Below, one piece after another: positions 24,162 to 32,709 of a stretch of DNA of 64,000 bases. The position numbers were made by a program, and so were the translations under genes. Within the stretch, counting starts at the first letter, position 1. Each line of letters opens with the position of its first letter. The stretch covers positions 1 to 64,000 of the forward strand of contig NZ_JAKOAV010000013.1 in NCBI RefSeq assembly GCF_029478095.1, given 5' to 3'. Source of the DNA: Pelotomaculum isophthalicicum JI. Lineage in GTDB: Bacteria > Bacillota > Desulfotomaculia > Desulfotomaculales > Pelotomaculaceae. The notes beneath the pieces were generated by a model. The model was not told the DNA's origin, searched no databases, and saw only the letters and a list, made by a program, of their open reading frames with translations.

Positions 24162-25524
24162 AAACCGGGTTCAGCCGGATATTAAGTCCGGTGGAAGTTC
24201 ACTGGACGAACTTTTGAACCACATGCGGCGAGTGCGGGAAGCCGTCCCGGTCAACGAGCGGCTGAGAGGAGAGTTGAGGGCGCGGTTGGCCGGGATGCAG
24301 GTTGAAGACGGCGCGGACCGGGGACGACCAGCCGCGGCATCAGGCGCGAAGGGTGGAATGCCTTCCTTTTTCCTCGCACGTAGCTTGAGCAGGCGTCCGG
24401 GTTTGTTGTGGTTGATCCCGGCAATGCTGCTGCTTGTGATTGTATGCTGGATATGTTGGTTGCTGATGGCGCCAAAATTTTTGGAGGCCGGGCACTCCAG
24501 AGAAATAGTACGTTTCTGGCTGGAAAAAAGCCCGCTGGATTTTACCTGCGGAACGCAAGAGCAAGGTTTTATTGCCATAAGGGGTGGGTCCTTGCATCTG
24601 CTGGACCAATACGGCAATCAAACTGGCGCGGTTAAGCCTCCCAAAGGTCAGTCCTATACTTCACCCGCCCTGTCCCGGACCGGTGACAAGCTGGCGCTGG
24701 TACGGCGTTGCGATACAGGCGGCGAGGAAATTATCACGGCGCTCATGCCGCCGGGCCCGTTGGGCACCGGCGCCGCGCAACAGGTGGAAGTAGCTTTGAC
24801 GAAAGATGAAGTATTGCTGGCAGCCGGGCAGGAGAAGGACTTTTCCAGCCTGGCCTGGTCGCCCGACGGGCAAACCCTGGCTTATGTCCAGAGTGAACCC
24901 GGAGGGCAGAATGAGGTATACTTGCTGGCAAAGGGTAAGGAACCGGTATCCCTGGGTATGGGAAATCATCCCGCATGGTCCCCGGACGGTTCCCGGCTGG
25001 TGGTGGAACGGGCTGGAGACAACGGGCAGCCGGAGCTTTGGATAACTGGTCCCGGAGAGAACGGCGCGGTCTTTCTTACGGAAGGGGAACGGCCGGCGTG
25101 GGGAGCACAGGGATACCTTGTTTATATCAAGTCTACAACTACCGAACGGGTACTCACCTACAGCCCAGACGGCGCACCACTGTTCACAGTACGGCAGGAG
25201 CAGGGGGAAATCAGAACAATCAACCTGGGCCGTAGAGGAGATATTGTGTTTAAACAGCCGGGCCGACGTTCCTGGCCCGGTGACCGGTTGCTATTGGCTC
25301 CGGATTCCAGGTCCGGGGCGGAAGAACTGAATTGGCTGCGAAATTTGGAGCTTGAAGGTATACGGGAACCCCGGACATTGTTAATGGGTAAGGCAAATAA
25401 TTTTCAAAAAATTGGTTTTAGCCCGGAAGGTAAAACCATGCTGGTAGCCCGCCAGGATGGTGGGACGGTGGCGCTGTTACGGGTGGATTTACAGGAAAGA
25501 TTGACCAGAGGTGAACGGTTATGA
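24115..25524 (+). CDS. Membrane-anchored WD40/TolB-like propeller protein, putative anti-sigma factor
   Basis: This protein of about 469 residues is taken from TTG 24115, behind GGGGGGTG; the frame is open from 24079, so the start is uncertain. The cytoplasmic N-terminus (about 1-100) includes SLDELLNHMRRVREAVPVN, similar to the zinc-less anti-sigma N-domains. One transmembrane helix (LLWLIPAMLLLVIVCWICWLL) leads to an external beta propeller with TolB-type blades (SLAWSPDGQTLAYVQSE, HPAWSPDGSRLVVERAG, IGFSPEGKTMLVARQ). The overlap with the sigma gene supports sigma/anti-sigma pairing; the propeller could be the sensor. Confidence 0.75.
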   Translation: MRGKITPLNAHCNKGKNRVQPDIKSGGSSLDELLNHMRRVREAVPVNERLRGELRARLAGMQVEDGADRGRPAAASGAKGGMPSFFLARSLSRRPGLLWLIPAMLLLVIVCWICWLLMAPKFLEAGHSREIVRFWLEKSPLDFTCGTQEQGFIAIRGGSLHLLDQYGNQTGAVKPPKGQSYTSPALSRTGDKLALVRRCDTGGEEIITALMPPGPLGTGAAQQVEVALTKDEVLLAAGQEKDFSSLAWSPDGQTLAYVQSEPGGQNEVYLLAKGKEPVSLGMGNHPAWSPDGSRLVVERAGDNGQPELWITGPGENGAVFLTEGERPAWGAQGYLVYIKSTTTERVLTYSPDGAPLFTVRQEQGEIRTINLGRRGDIVFKQPGRRSWPGDRLLLAPDSRSGAEELNWLRNLELEGIREPRTLLMGKANNFQKIGFSPEGKTMLVARQDGGTVALLRVDLQERLTRGERL

Positions 25525-27833
25525 GAAAAAACTTTCTATCATTTGGTAATATTTTAATTTGCGCTGTCCTGGCTATGGCAGTTGTATTCGCGGCTTTTCC
25601 TTCTTGTGCCGCGGCGGCGGTGGGAATGAAAGTACGGCCCGGCCTGGGCGGTTTGTATAAAACGGATCAGCCCCTGGAGTTGATGGTCACTGTGGAAAAC
25701 TCGGGTCCGGGGTTTGCCGGCCTGCTCAGGGTAAGACATTATGATGAGCGTATACCTGACGTGTCCCGGTTTATCATTGACGTAAACGTCCCGGCGGATG
25801 CCCTGGCGCAATACCGTATGGTGATACCAGGCGAACTGGCCGCGGAGATGCCGGTTGTTGAGCTTGTTTCCGGCGACCTGGTGCTGGCCAAGTCACGGGT
25901 GGAAGGCGCGGCGGTGAGTGGCGGCCGGGTTGCCCTGGCCTTAAGTGGGGAGATCATGGGAAGCGGCTTACAGGCATGGCTGTCCAAAAGCACGGACTCT
26001 AAAATAAATTTGAAGTACTTGTCGCCTGGAGAATTGCCCGCGGATAGCCTGGTATTGAACGCCGCGGACATCATTATGGTCGATGTCTCCAGCATGACGG
26101 CTTTGACTGACGGACAGATCCGGGCGTTGAAAAATTGGGTATACCCAGGCGGCACGCTTGTGCTGTTTGGCGGCGCAGGGGCCGGAGAAGGCGGGGTATT
26201 TTCGGAAATTAGCCCGGTCCTGGTTACCAGGAAGAAGATGGTGGGCGGAGAACTGGCCGGCCTGCGTTCAGGCGGGCCGCTGGAAGTGGCCTCCGGTGAG
26301 CTAGTGGCCGGAAATGCCCTGGCCGTGGATACCGGCGTCCCGGTGTTGGCCAGCCGCGAGTTGGGGCGCGGGCAGGTGTTTTACTGTGGAGCAGCCTCGC
26401 GGGATCTAGGCAGCGAAGCCCAGGGGATCTGGTCGGCTTTGTTTGGCACAACTTCAGACCAGGGCAATGTAACGGGTAAACTCAAACGGTCTTCCCTGCC
26501 GCATATAAACATTCAAGACAACCTCACCCAGGCAAGTTCGTATATACCAGGGCTGGCAGGCCCGCCGCTCCCGGTGCTGGCGTTGTTATGGTTAGTCTAC
26601 GCGGCAATTGTGGGACCACTGCTGTACTTCCTCCTGCGCCGCGCGGACCGGAGGGATTGGGCCTGGGCGCTGGCGCCCGCGGTGGCGCTGGTTGTCGCCG
26701 GTTGTTTCTACCTGCTGGCGCCTGGCAACCGGCTGCAGAATTACCTGTCCCAAACACTTGCCATAGTTGAAATATTTACACCAGAGTTGGCCGAGGTACA
26801 GGCAGGAGCCTCCGTTGTGGCTTCGAAGGGCGGTGATTTTATCCTCAATGTCGCTGAAAATATGTATGCCTTACCGGCAGGAAACAACGGCGACCCTTCC
26901 ATTGCGCCCGCCCTGGTCCATCAGGGTGGCGAGAGGATCAGCATCGACTTTAATGGAATCGAATACGGAACTCTAAAAGGGGTTTACGCTTACGGGCTGC
27001 AACGGGGTTTTGGCAGCATTGAAGGCAGCATATACCTAAACGGGAGTACTATAGAAGGTGATCTGGTAAATAAAACCGGCCTGGATTTGCGGGACAGCTC
27101 ACTGCTTTTGGGCGGCCGGGCGGTTAAAATCGGCGAATTTCCCGCCGGGGGAAAGACGCATATTGAAGAAACACTGGAGAGATGGGATGGAATAGTCAGC
27201 AGCCCGCAAACGCTCTTGTTCGGGATGAGCGGTGATGACCAGGCGGTGGGTCCGTTTTTCCGTGAACGCCAGATGATATCCAGCGCTGTAAGCCAGGGAT
27301 ACGGCAAACTGGCCGGTATTCAATTTTGGGGGTGGCATGACGGGCCGCCCGGAGTTATTGAAGTGGCCGGCAAACCAGGCTTGAAAGAGGAACACGGGCT
27401 GGTTCTGGTAAAACAGGTGATTAACATGGACTTAAAAGGAGAGTTCCACCTTCCAGCCGGTTCTATAATACCCTATTCCGTGGATGATAACGGCAGACTC
27501 GGATACGGCGCTGAAGGAAGATTGATGATGACTGGCAGATCGCAGGAACTTATTTATGATCTCAGAGACGCAAAGATCGGGTCGGACTGCCGGATTGACG
27601 CCCTGGATTTTCAGACAGTCCAGGGGCAAGTTCCCTACTCGGCGGAAATATATAACCGGCAGCAGGACAAGTGGGAGCCGCTTCCCGGCGAGGGGAGAAA
27701 AATTGTCGCCGATGAATTATCGCGGTACTTGGACGACTATAAGGTGAGGGTAAAGTGCACACGAACAGGCGATATATACGAGCCCTATCCGGTATGGCCG
27801 GGGCTGGCGGTGGAAGGGGCGTGTCTATTATGA
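25521..27833 (+). CDS. Large membrane protein of an ABC-associated operon
   Basis: This is a 770-residue protein, not assigned to a named family with confidence. A signal peptide (about 1-33, ending CAAAAVG) is followed by an extracytoplasmic beta domain starting KVRPGLGGLYKTDQPLELMVTVEN. A Rossmann-like segment has ADIIMVDVSSMTALTD and WVYPGGTLVLFGG, as in class I glutamine-amidotransferase-like membrane proteins. Two transmembrane helices lie near residues 340-395, and a further beta-rich domain follows. It overlaps the previous gene by 4 bases (ATGA) and the ABC ATPase by 4. It probably forms the external part of the ABC complex. Confidence 0.75.
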   Translation: MRKNFLSFGNILICAVLAMAVVFAAFPSCAAAAVGMKVRPGLGGLYKTDQPLELMVTVENSGPGFAGLLRVRHYDERIPDVSRFIIDVNVPADALAQYRMVIPGELAAEMPVVELVSGDLVLAKSRVEGAAVSGGRVALALSGEIMGSGLQAWLSKSTDSKINLKYLSPGELPADSLVLNAADIIMVDVSSMTALTDGQIRALKNWVYPGGTLVLFGGAGAGEGGVFSEISPVLVTRKKMVGGELAGLRSGGPLEVASGELVAGNALAVDTGVPVLASRELGRGQVFYCGAASRDLGSEAQGIWSALFGTTSDQGNVTGKLKRSSLPHINIQDNLTQASSYIPGLAGPPLPVLALLWLVYAAIVGPLLYFLLRRADRRDWAWALAPAVALVVAGCFYLLAPGNRLQNYLSQTLAIVEIFTPELAEVQAGASVVASKGGDFILNVAENMYALPAGNNGDPSIAPALVHQGGERISIDFNGIEYGTLKGVYAYGLQRGFGSIEGSIYLNGSTIEGDLVNKTGLDLRDSSLLLGGRAVKIGEFPAGGKTHIEETLERWDGIVSSPQTLLFGMSGDDQAVGPFFRERQMISSAVSQGYGKLAGIQFWGWHDGPPGVIEVAGKPGLKEEHGLVLVKQVINMDLKGEFHLPAGSIIPYSVDDNGRLGYGAEGRLMMTGRSQELIYDLRDAKIGSDCRIDALDFQTVQGQVPYSAEIYNRQQDKWEPLPGEGRKIVADELSRYLDDYKVRVKCTRTGDIYEPYPVWPGLAVEGACLL

Positions 27834-28771
27834 TAGAGTTTAACGGGGTAAGCAAAAATTTCGGAGCCGCCAGGGCGCTGGACCAATTCAGCCTGACAGT
27901 CCGCGAAGGCCTGGTTTACGGACTGATCGGGCCTAACGGCGCCGGTAAGACCACGGCTATGAGCATCCTGGCCACCCTGCAACTGCCTGACGCGGGCACG
28001 GTCACGGTGGACGGCCGGGATGTCGTCAGAGAAGCGGGGGAAGTGCGGGGCAGGATCGGGTATATGCCCGACTTTTTCGGTGTATACGACGATCTGCGGG
28101 CTGCCGAGTACTTGGAGTTCTTCGCCGCCGCCTACCACATACCCGCCGGGCGGCGGTCCCGCTTGGCGGCGGGGCTGCTGGAACTGGTCGACCTGCCGGA
28201 TAAGGCCGGTGTATATGTTGACTCCCTGTCCAGAGGGATGAAACAGCGGCTGGCGTTGGCGCGCTGCCTGGTGCATGACCCGAAGGTGTTGATTTTGGAT
28301 GAGCCGGCTTCCGGACTTGATCCCAGGGCCAGGGCGGAGATGAAAGAAATTATCAGACACTTAAAACAGATGGATAAAACGGTTTTGATCAGTTCGCACA
28401 TTTTACCGGAACTTGCGGAGATCTGTGACGAGGTAGCCATTATGGACCAAGGAAAGCTGATTGCCTGCGGCACAGTGGCGGAAATAACCGCCTTCTCCCG
28501 CGGCGCCAGGCAGATGAGGATAGAGGTCTTGGACAGGGTGAAGGAACTGGCCGATTACTTGGCCACCCGGCCTGGTGTCAGCGATTCTCACGCGGACGGG
28601 CCGACGGTGCAGTTCATTTTCAGCGGGGAACAGGCGGAGCAGGCAGAACTCTTGCAGGTAATAATCACTGCCGGTTGGCCGGTGACTGAATTTGGAGAAG
28701 TTAAGCGCAACCTGGAAGAAGCCTTTATGGCCGTAACCGGTGGGGAGGTGGAGAACGATGGCGGAAATTAA
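27830..28771 (+). CDS. ABC transporter ATP-binding protein (ABC-2 type)
   Basis: This is a 313-residue ATPase. ATG 27830 overlaps the upstream stop by 4 bases; frames upstream to 27755 read through the previous gene. Walker A is GPNGAGKT (34-41), the Q-loop region MPDFFGVYDDL follows, the signature is LSRGMKQR, and Walker B VLILDEPASGLDP with a downstream ISSHILPE switch. The C-terminal regulatory extension is typical of CcmA/NatA-like exporters. It pairs with the permease that follows. Confidence 0.95.
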   Translation: MIEFNGVSKNFGAARALDQFSLTVREGLVYGLIGPNGAGKTTAMSILATLQLPDAGTVTVDGRDVVREAGEVRGRIGYMPDFFGVYDDLRAAEYLEFFAAAYHIPAGRRSRLAAGLLELVDLPDKAGVYVDSLSRGMKQRLALARCLVHDPKVLILDEPASGLDPRARAEMKEIIRHLKQMDKTVLISSHILPELAEICDEVAIMDQGKLIACGTVAEITAFSRGARQMRIEVLDRVKELADYLATRPGVSDSHADGPTVQFIFSGEQAEQAELLQVIITAGWPVTEFGEVKRNLEEAFMAVTGGEVENDGGN

Positions 28772-29609
28772 TCCGGTAATGCTGAAAGAGTTGCGCCAGC
28801 GCTTTCGCAATAAAAAAGCGTCATGGCTGCTGGCGCTTTACCTGCTGGTTATCGGCGCTTTTGTTCTGGGTTTCACCTACTTGAATTGGCGTAACGCTCC
28901 TGGGTTCTACCAACCCTCCCGGAGCCGGGAAATTTTTATTTTTCTCAGCGTCGCCCAACTGGTCCTGCTGGCTTTCGTCACACCGGGGCTGACCGCCGGT
29001 GTGATCAGCGGGGAGCGTGAGCGGCAGACACTAAATGTACTGCTGACCACCCGGCTGACCGCCTGGCAAATCATCTGGAGCAAACTGGTTTCCTCCAGTG
29101 CTTTCGTGGCGCTGCTGGTGGCAGCCACCCTGCCTCTTTACAGCATTGTTTTTCTGTACGGCGGCGTCTCGCCTGGGCAGGTGACGGGGGTATTCGGTTT
29201 TTACCTGGTGACCATGTTTCTGTTTGGCTGTATCGGTGTGGCCTGCTCAGCTTTTTTTAAAAAAACGGGAGTCAGCACTGTCACGGCGTACGGGCTGACC
29301 TTTGCCCTGTCGGCAGGCACTGCGTTGCTATCCATATTCCTAATATTGCTGGACCGTTCCCACCGGATGACGACATCAGCGACGTCGGGCCTTCCCTTGC
29401 CCCCTGACTTTACTACCGGAGTGGCGCAGTTTTTACAAGAAACCAACCCTATCTACGTACTGATGGAGATACTCGGGACAAAAGGGATGGAAAAGGGGTT
29501 TAATTTCGGCTTGCCGTACTGGGGTGTTTATGCCATTGTATACTTAGTTGCCGGAGCCCTGCTTTTATATTGGAGCGCCCGCCTGCTGTCCCCCCGGAAG
29601 AAAGATTGA
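28758..29609 (+). CDS. ABC-2 type transporter permease
   Basis: This is a 283-residue permease from ATG 28758, with GGGGAGGTGGAG upstream, overlapping the ATPase gene by 14 bases. It has about six transmembrane helices. The N-terminal amphipathic segment NPVMLKELRQRFRNKK, the SGERERQTLNVLLTTRLTAWQIIWSKL loop and the last helices are characteristic of ABC-2 permeases. Last gene of the operon that begins with the sigma factor at 23577; the substrate is unknown. Confidence 0.93.
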   Translation: MAEINPVMLKELRQRFRNKKASWLLALYLLVIGAFVLGFTYLNWRNAPGFYQPSRSREIFIFLSVAQLVLLAFVTPGLTAGVISGERERQTLNVLLTTRLTAWQIIWSKLVSSSAFVALLVAATLPLYSIVFLYGGVSPGQVTGVFGFYLVTMFLFGCIGVACSAFFKKTGVSTVTAYGLTFALSAGTALLSIFLILLDRSHRMTTSATSGLPLPPDFTTGVAQFLQETNPIYVLMEILGTKGMEKGFNFGLPYWGVYAIVYLVAGALLLYWSARLLSPRKKD

Positions 29610-29639
29610 TTTTAATAAAACGGAAAAATGCTAAAGAAA

Positions 29640-29722
29640 CTACTCCCGGTTAATTTTTTATTGATTTACACTATTTTCACTGGATTAACCGGCAAACCCA
29701 AGGATGTCCGGGCTGCTGAATA
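29640..29722 (+). pseudogene. Remnant of the signal-peptide region of the TPR-like gene at 18219
   Basis: The sequence closely matches 18240-18325. It encodes PVNFLLIYTIFTGLTGKPKD and then VRAAE and a stop, against PVVFLLIFVIFTGLAGNPTDVWAAE in the intact protein. No start codon or downstream sequence is retained. Confidence 0.75.
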
Positions 29723-29764
29723 AAGCATATCTTTAATAAATAATTATGAAAAGGAGGAGGTTTT

Positions 29765-31525
29765 TTGAAAAGGGTTAAAGGAGCAGCCATTGTAGTGCTG
29801 GCCGTGGGCATGTTGTTGTCCGCGACCGCCTGGGCGGCGGAAAAAGAGGCGTCGGGCGTGCGGGAAGCGCAAGGCGGTGTGGAAACTCTAGAGTTGAAAG
29901 ACGGGGCTGCCAAACAGCCGGTTGTAAAGACGGCGTTGAATGAGTCGCAGCGGCAGGCGCTGGAAAAAATCTATCAAATCGTGCCCGAACTAAAGGAACT
30001 CTCTGTAAAAGGCGTGAGTGACGAGGGGGATTCCACTTGGGAAGTATTTTTGAGCGACAGCGCCGGGGATGCGGCGCCTATGCATACTTTCGCCAGACTT
30101 GCTTTTGAAACTGATACGGGGGAATTGATCATGTTCGATATCCAAAACCCGGATTGGGCTTCCGCTGAGCTTCCGGCTTCCGGACTGGCCAAGGAAAAGG
30201 CGGCTGATTTCGCCCGGCGGGTTCTGGGAGACAAAATGAAGGACTATCAGATGAACAATCAGATAAGCTACAGCGGCGGAGGTTCACAGGACGACAAAGG
30301 GAACAAGATAACGTGGGCCTCGGCGAATGTGCAGTTTGAGCGTCTGATCAACGGCATACCCTTTCTGAACAGTGGCATTCGGGTGGGTGTCGACGCTGCC
30401 GGGCATGTTACCGAATATTATACTGAAGGATATTTCAAGAGAAATGACAAAGACAGCATTAAGGACGGCGAGCCGGATCCGGCGGTGTTCCCCGATCCCG
30501 CGCTGGCGGTGACGAAGCAAGCGGCGGAAGAGGTTTATGCCGATCTGCTGAAAATGAAGCTTAACTACGTAGAGCGGCAGCCTCTGCGGTATCTTAAGCC
30601 GGGCGAAGAAGAGGTCGAAACCCGGCCGGTTTTGGAATATATTCCTACTACGTATGCGTTCATAGACGCTGTAACAGGGAAGCCGCTGGATGAATCTCAG
30701 GAGCAGCAGTCGACCAGCCTGATCAGCCTGGCTGGAGAGGGCAAGAAACTGGTCGCCGGGACTCCTGAAGAAGCAGCCGCTCTACTTGCCGCTGAAACCG
30801 GCATAGATATTTCCGGCATGAAGTTAATGAGGGAAGATGAGATGGAAGATCACCTTAAGTCAGGGATTAAGGTGAAAGAGTACAGCTGGCGTTCTGAACC
30901 GCAGACGGGGAATAAAGACGTGCCGGATTACAACACAATGCGTTATTTGGATCTCAACATGCTGGCAGACACAGGCCAGATTATAGGCTTTAGCCTCTAT
31001 GATGAATCCGGACGCGGCAAAAAAGCGACAATATCCAGAGAAACCGCACAGGAAACAGCGATTCAATTCGTGCAAAAGTATCTGGAGCAGGGCACGGCTG
31101 AACTGGAGATGTGCGTTTACTCAACGCAAGAAACAATTCCCAACTGGGTGGACATGAACAAGTTGAAAGATAACGGGGTACGGCCGGCATTTCATTTTAC
31201 CTTCACATATACCCACCAGGGTGTCCCGGTTTCGGATCGTTTGTACAGCGTTACTGTAGACGGAATTACAGGCAGGGTTAGGGCATATTATAACGGGAAC
31301 AGCAGTTCACCCGTCACCCTGCCCGACAGCAAAAATATTGTGACGGCTGAAGCGGCAAAGGCTGAATTTTTGAAAAGCCTGCCGTTGCGTCTGGTTTACG
31401 TCTGGCCTGAATTTTTCGACCAGAAAGCGCCCAAGCCCCTCCTGGTTTACATGCCTGACTACAGCTATGGTGGGCAATACATCGACGCCTTAACCGGAAA
31501 AACTATGACTTTGGAGACGAAATAG
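29765..31525 (+). CDS. Exported YcdB/YcdC-repeat protein
   Basis: This is a 586-residue secreted protein. TTG 29765 is the start, directly behind AAAGGAGGAGG. The signal peptide ends at about ATAWAAE. The body has repeated PepSY/YcdB-YcdC-type domains: an N-terminal unit with FDIQNPDW and the motif INGIPFLNSGIRVGVDAAGHV; a central segment with YAFIDAVTGKPLD; and a C-terminal unit with YTHQGVPVSDRLYSVTVDG and YIDALTGKTMTLE. In related species YcdB-type proteins are surface or spore-associated. A decayed second copy of its C-terminal unit lies at 38653-39120. Confidence 0.85.
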   Translation: MKRVKGAAIVVLAVGMLLSATAWAAEKEASGVREAQGGVETLELKDGAAKQPVVKTALNESQRQALEKIYQIVPELKELSVKGVSDEGDSTWEVFLSDSAGDAAPMHTFARLAFETDTGELIMFDIQNPDWASAELPASGLAKEKAADFARRVLGDKMKDYQMNNQISYSGGGSQDDKGNKITWASANVQFERLINGIPFLNSGIRVGVDAAGHVTEYYTEGYFKRNDKDSIKDGEPDPAVFPDPALAVTKQAAEEVYADLLKMKLNYVERQPLRYLKPGEEEVETRPVLEYIPTTYAFIDAVTGKPLDESQEQQSTSLISLAGEGKKLVAGTPEEAAALLAAETGIDISGMKLMREDEMEDHLKSGIKVKEYSWRSEPQTGNKDVPDYNTMRYLDLNMLADTGQIIGFSLYDESGRGKKATISRETAQETAIQFVQKYLEQGTAELEMCVYSTQETIPNWVDMNKLKDNGVRPAFHFTFTYTHQGVPVSDRLYSVTVDGITGRVRAYYNGNSSSPVTLPDSKNIVTAEAAKAEFLKSLPLRLVYVWPEFFDQKAPKPLLVYMPDYSYGGQYIDALTGKTMTLETK

Positions 31526-31570
31526 AAAAGGCTGGATACCGGGTAAACTGAAAGAGAAAACTTGCCGAGA

Positions 31571-31596
31571 GTTAGCCCGCTGGTTAGCGGGCTAAC
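31571..31596. terminator. Strong stem-loop downstream of YcdB gene
   Basis: GTTAGCCCGCT (31571-31581) and AGCGGGCTAAC (31586-31596) form a perfect 11-bp stem with a 4-base loop; only ATTTAT follows, so the T-run is poor. Confidence 0.65.
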
Positions 31597-31609
31597 ATTT
31601 ATAAAGCTA

Positions 31610-31690
31610 TTGAAGCGCGGGAAGGATGTTAACGACTATTTGAAAATTGTATTGGGAATACAGCGGCTGCGGGAACGCGAACTGCCGTAA
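31610..31690 (+). pseudogene. Short gene-end remnant
   Basis: The frame encodes LKRGKDVNDYLKIVLGIQRL then RERELP and a stop, with no ribosome site or start. It looks like the C-terminus of a lost gene that I cannot identify. Confidence 0.35.
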
Positions 31691-31765
31691 AGAGAAATAT
31701 TAATTGATCTGATAGTATGAAATAAGTATAATATGGTTGAAATATTACTATAAGGGGCTGATGCC

Positions 31766-32056
31766 ATGCAAATTAAACCGTCCGCAAGCATCCGGCAGAA
31801 TTACAACGAAATTGCGGCATTGTGCAAGTCCACCGGAGAGCCTGTGTATCTTACAAAAAACGGTGAGGGCGATCTTGTGGTCATGGATATTGAGGCGTTT
31901 ACCCGTCGGGAGAAAATGCTGAAGTTGCGGGAAGAACTGTTGGCTGTTGAGGAAGACCGTCTGGCTGGCCGCATGGGATGCACGCCGGATGAATTGGATA
32001 GCTATTTAGACAGTATTATTAACGAGGTGGAGCATGGAAAAGGCACCTCAATATAA
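31766..32056 (+). CDS. Phd/YefM-family antitoxin
   Basis: This is a 96-residue antitoxin. ATG 31766 lies behind AAGGGGCTGATGCC. The N-terminal Phd fold is clear (KPSASIRQNYNEIAALCKST, VYLTKNGEGDLVVMDIEAF), with a C-terminal helical, acidic tail. Its end overlaps the toxin gene by 23 bases. It neutralises the toxin and probably represses the operon. Confidence 0.9.
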   Translation: MQIKPSASIRQNYNEIAALCKSTGEPVYLTKNGEGDLVVMDIEAFTRREKMLKLREELLAVEEDRLAGRMGCTPDELDSYLDSIINEVEHGKGTSI

Positions 32057-32351
32057 GGTCATTGTTTCCGACCGTTCCCGTCAAATGCTGGCAAGCCATG
32101 TCCGGTTCATGGCACAAAAAAGTCCATCCGCCGCTCGAAAAATAAAAAACGAATTAATGGACGCCATTCGCTCTCTTCACCAAATGCCGGAGCGTTTTCC
32201 GTTTCTGGAGGTGGAATTTGTCCCGCCCAACAAATATCACAAGATGTTCGTAGAAAAATGGTATCTGGTTTTGTATCAGATTAAGGACCAGACGGTGTGC
32301 GTTGATTATATTGTGGATTGCAGGCAGGATTATGGGTGGTTGGTGCGGTAG
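32034..32351 (+). CDS. RelE/ParE-family toxin
   Basis: This is a 105-residue protein. It has the helical start VSDRSRQMLASHVRFMAQKSPSAARKIKNELMDAI followed by the ParE-type beta sheet (MFVEKWYLVLYQIKDQTVCVDYIVDCRQDY). The lone IVDCRQD near the C-terminus matches the ParE/RelE consensus for this group. Full length. With the overlapping antitoxin it forms a complete type II module, different in sequence from the other two in the window. Confidence 0.88.
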   Translation: MEKAPQYKVIVSDRSRQMLASHVRFMAQKSPSAARKIKNELMDAIRSLHQMPERFPFLEVEFVPPNKYHKMFVEKWYLVLYQIKDQTVCVDYIVDCRQDYGWLVR

Positions 32352-32709
32352 ATTTTGCTATGTGACATAAACAACCCCTTGCTCCTTTGCACATAGTGGA
32401 CTTGCTCAGGTTCGTGGATATCTGCGGTTGCCGGACGGTAAAATTAAACCTGCAAATAAGCCCGCGCATATTGTATGGTTAGCGCAGGCTGCCCGGCGAC
32501 TCTGCCGTGTGCTTACTAAATTCCTACCCAAAATTATCCCCTGTTTTTTTTAATATTACAAAACCGTTCGCAAGTATTCTAAATCTATATAAAGTATAAG
32601 GCTAATTAAGACCATAATAGACGTACGGGTGGCCCGGGCTGAATTACTATGGTGGCGGGGCTGCCGGAAACCATGAAGTGCCCAATTGAGAGAGGGAGAA
32701 AAGATACAA
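32352..32709. other. Intergenic region with a 29-base helicase-like match and a repeated control region
   Basis: Positions 32484-32512 match 6717-6745 of the SF1 helicase gene in about 27 of 29 bases. From 32518 to 32609 the sequence is a copy of 36900-36988, including a polypyrimidine CCCC-T8 tract and TATATAAAGTATAAGG. No gene is apparent. Confidence 0.55.
32518..32609 (+). repeat. Repeat C, copy 1: control region upstream of the TolB-like gene
   Basis: About 90 bases closely match 36900-36988, which precedes the ECF sigma gene at 37029. Shared parts include AAATTCCT..CCC, a T-run, GTATTCTAA and CTATATAAAG. Because one copy feeds a sigma gene and the other a TolB-like gene, the pair may be co-regulated; the promoter itself is not proven. 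Confidence 0.6.
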
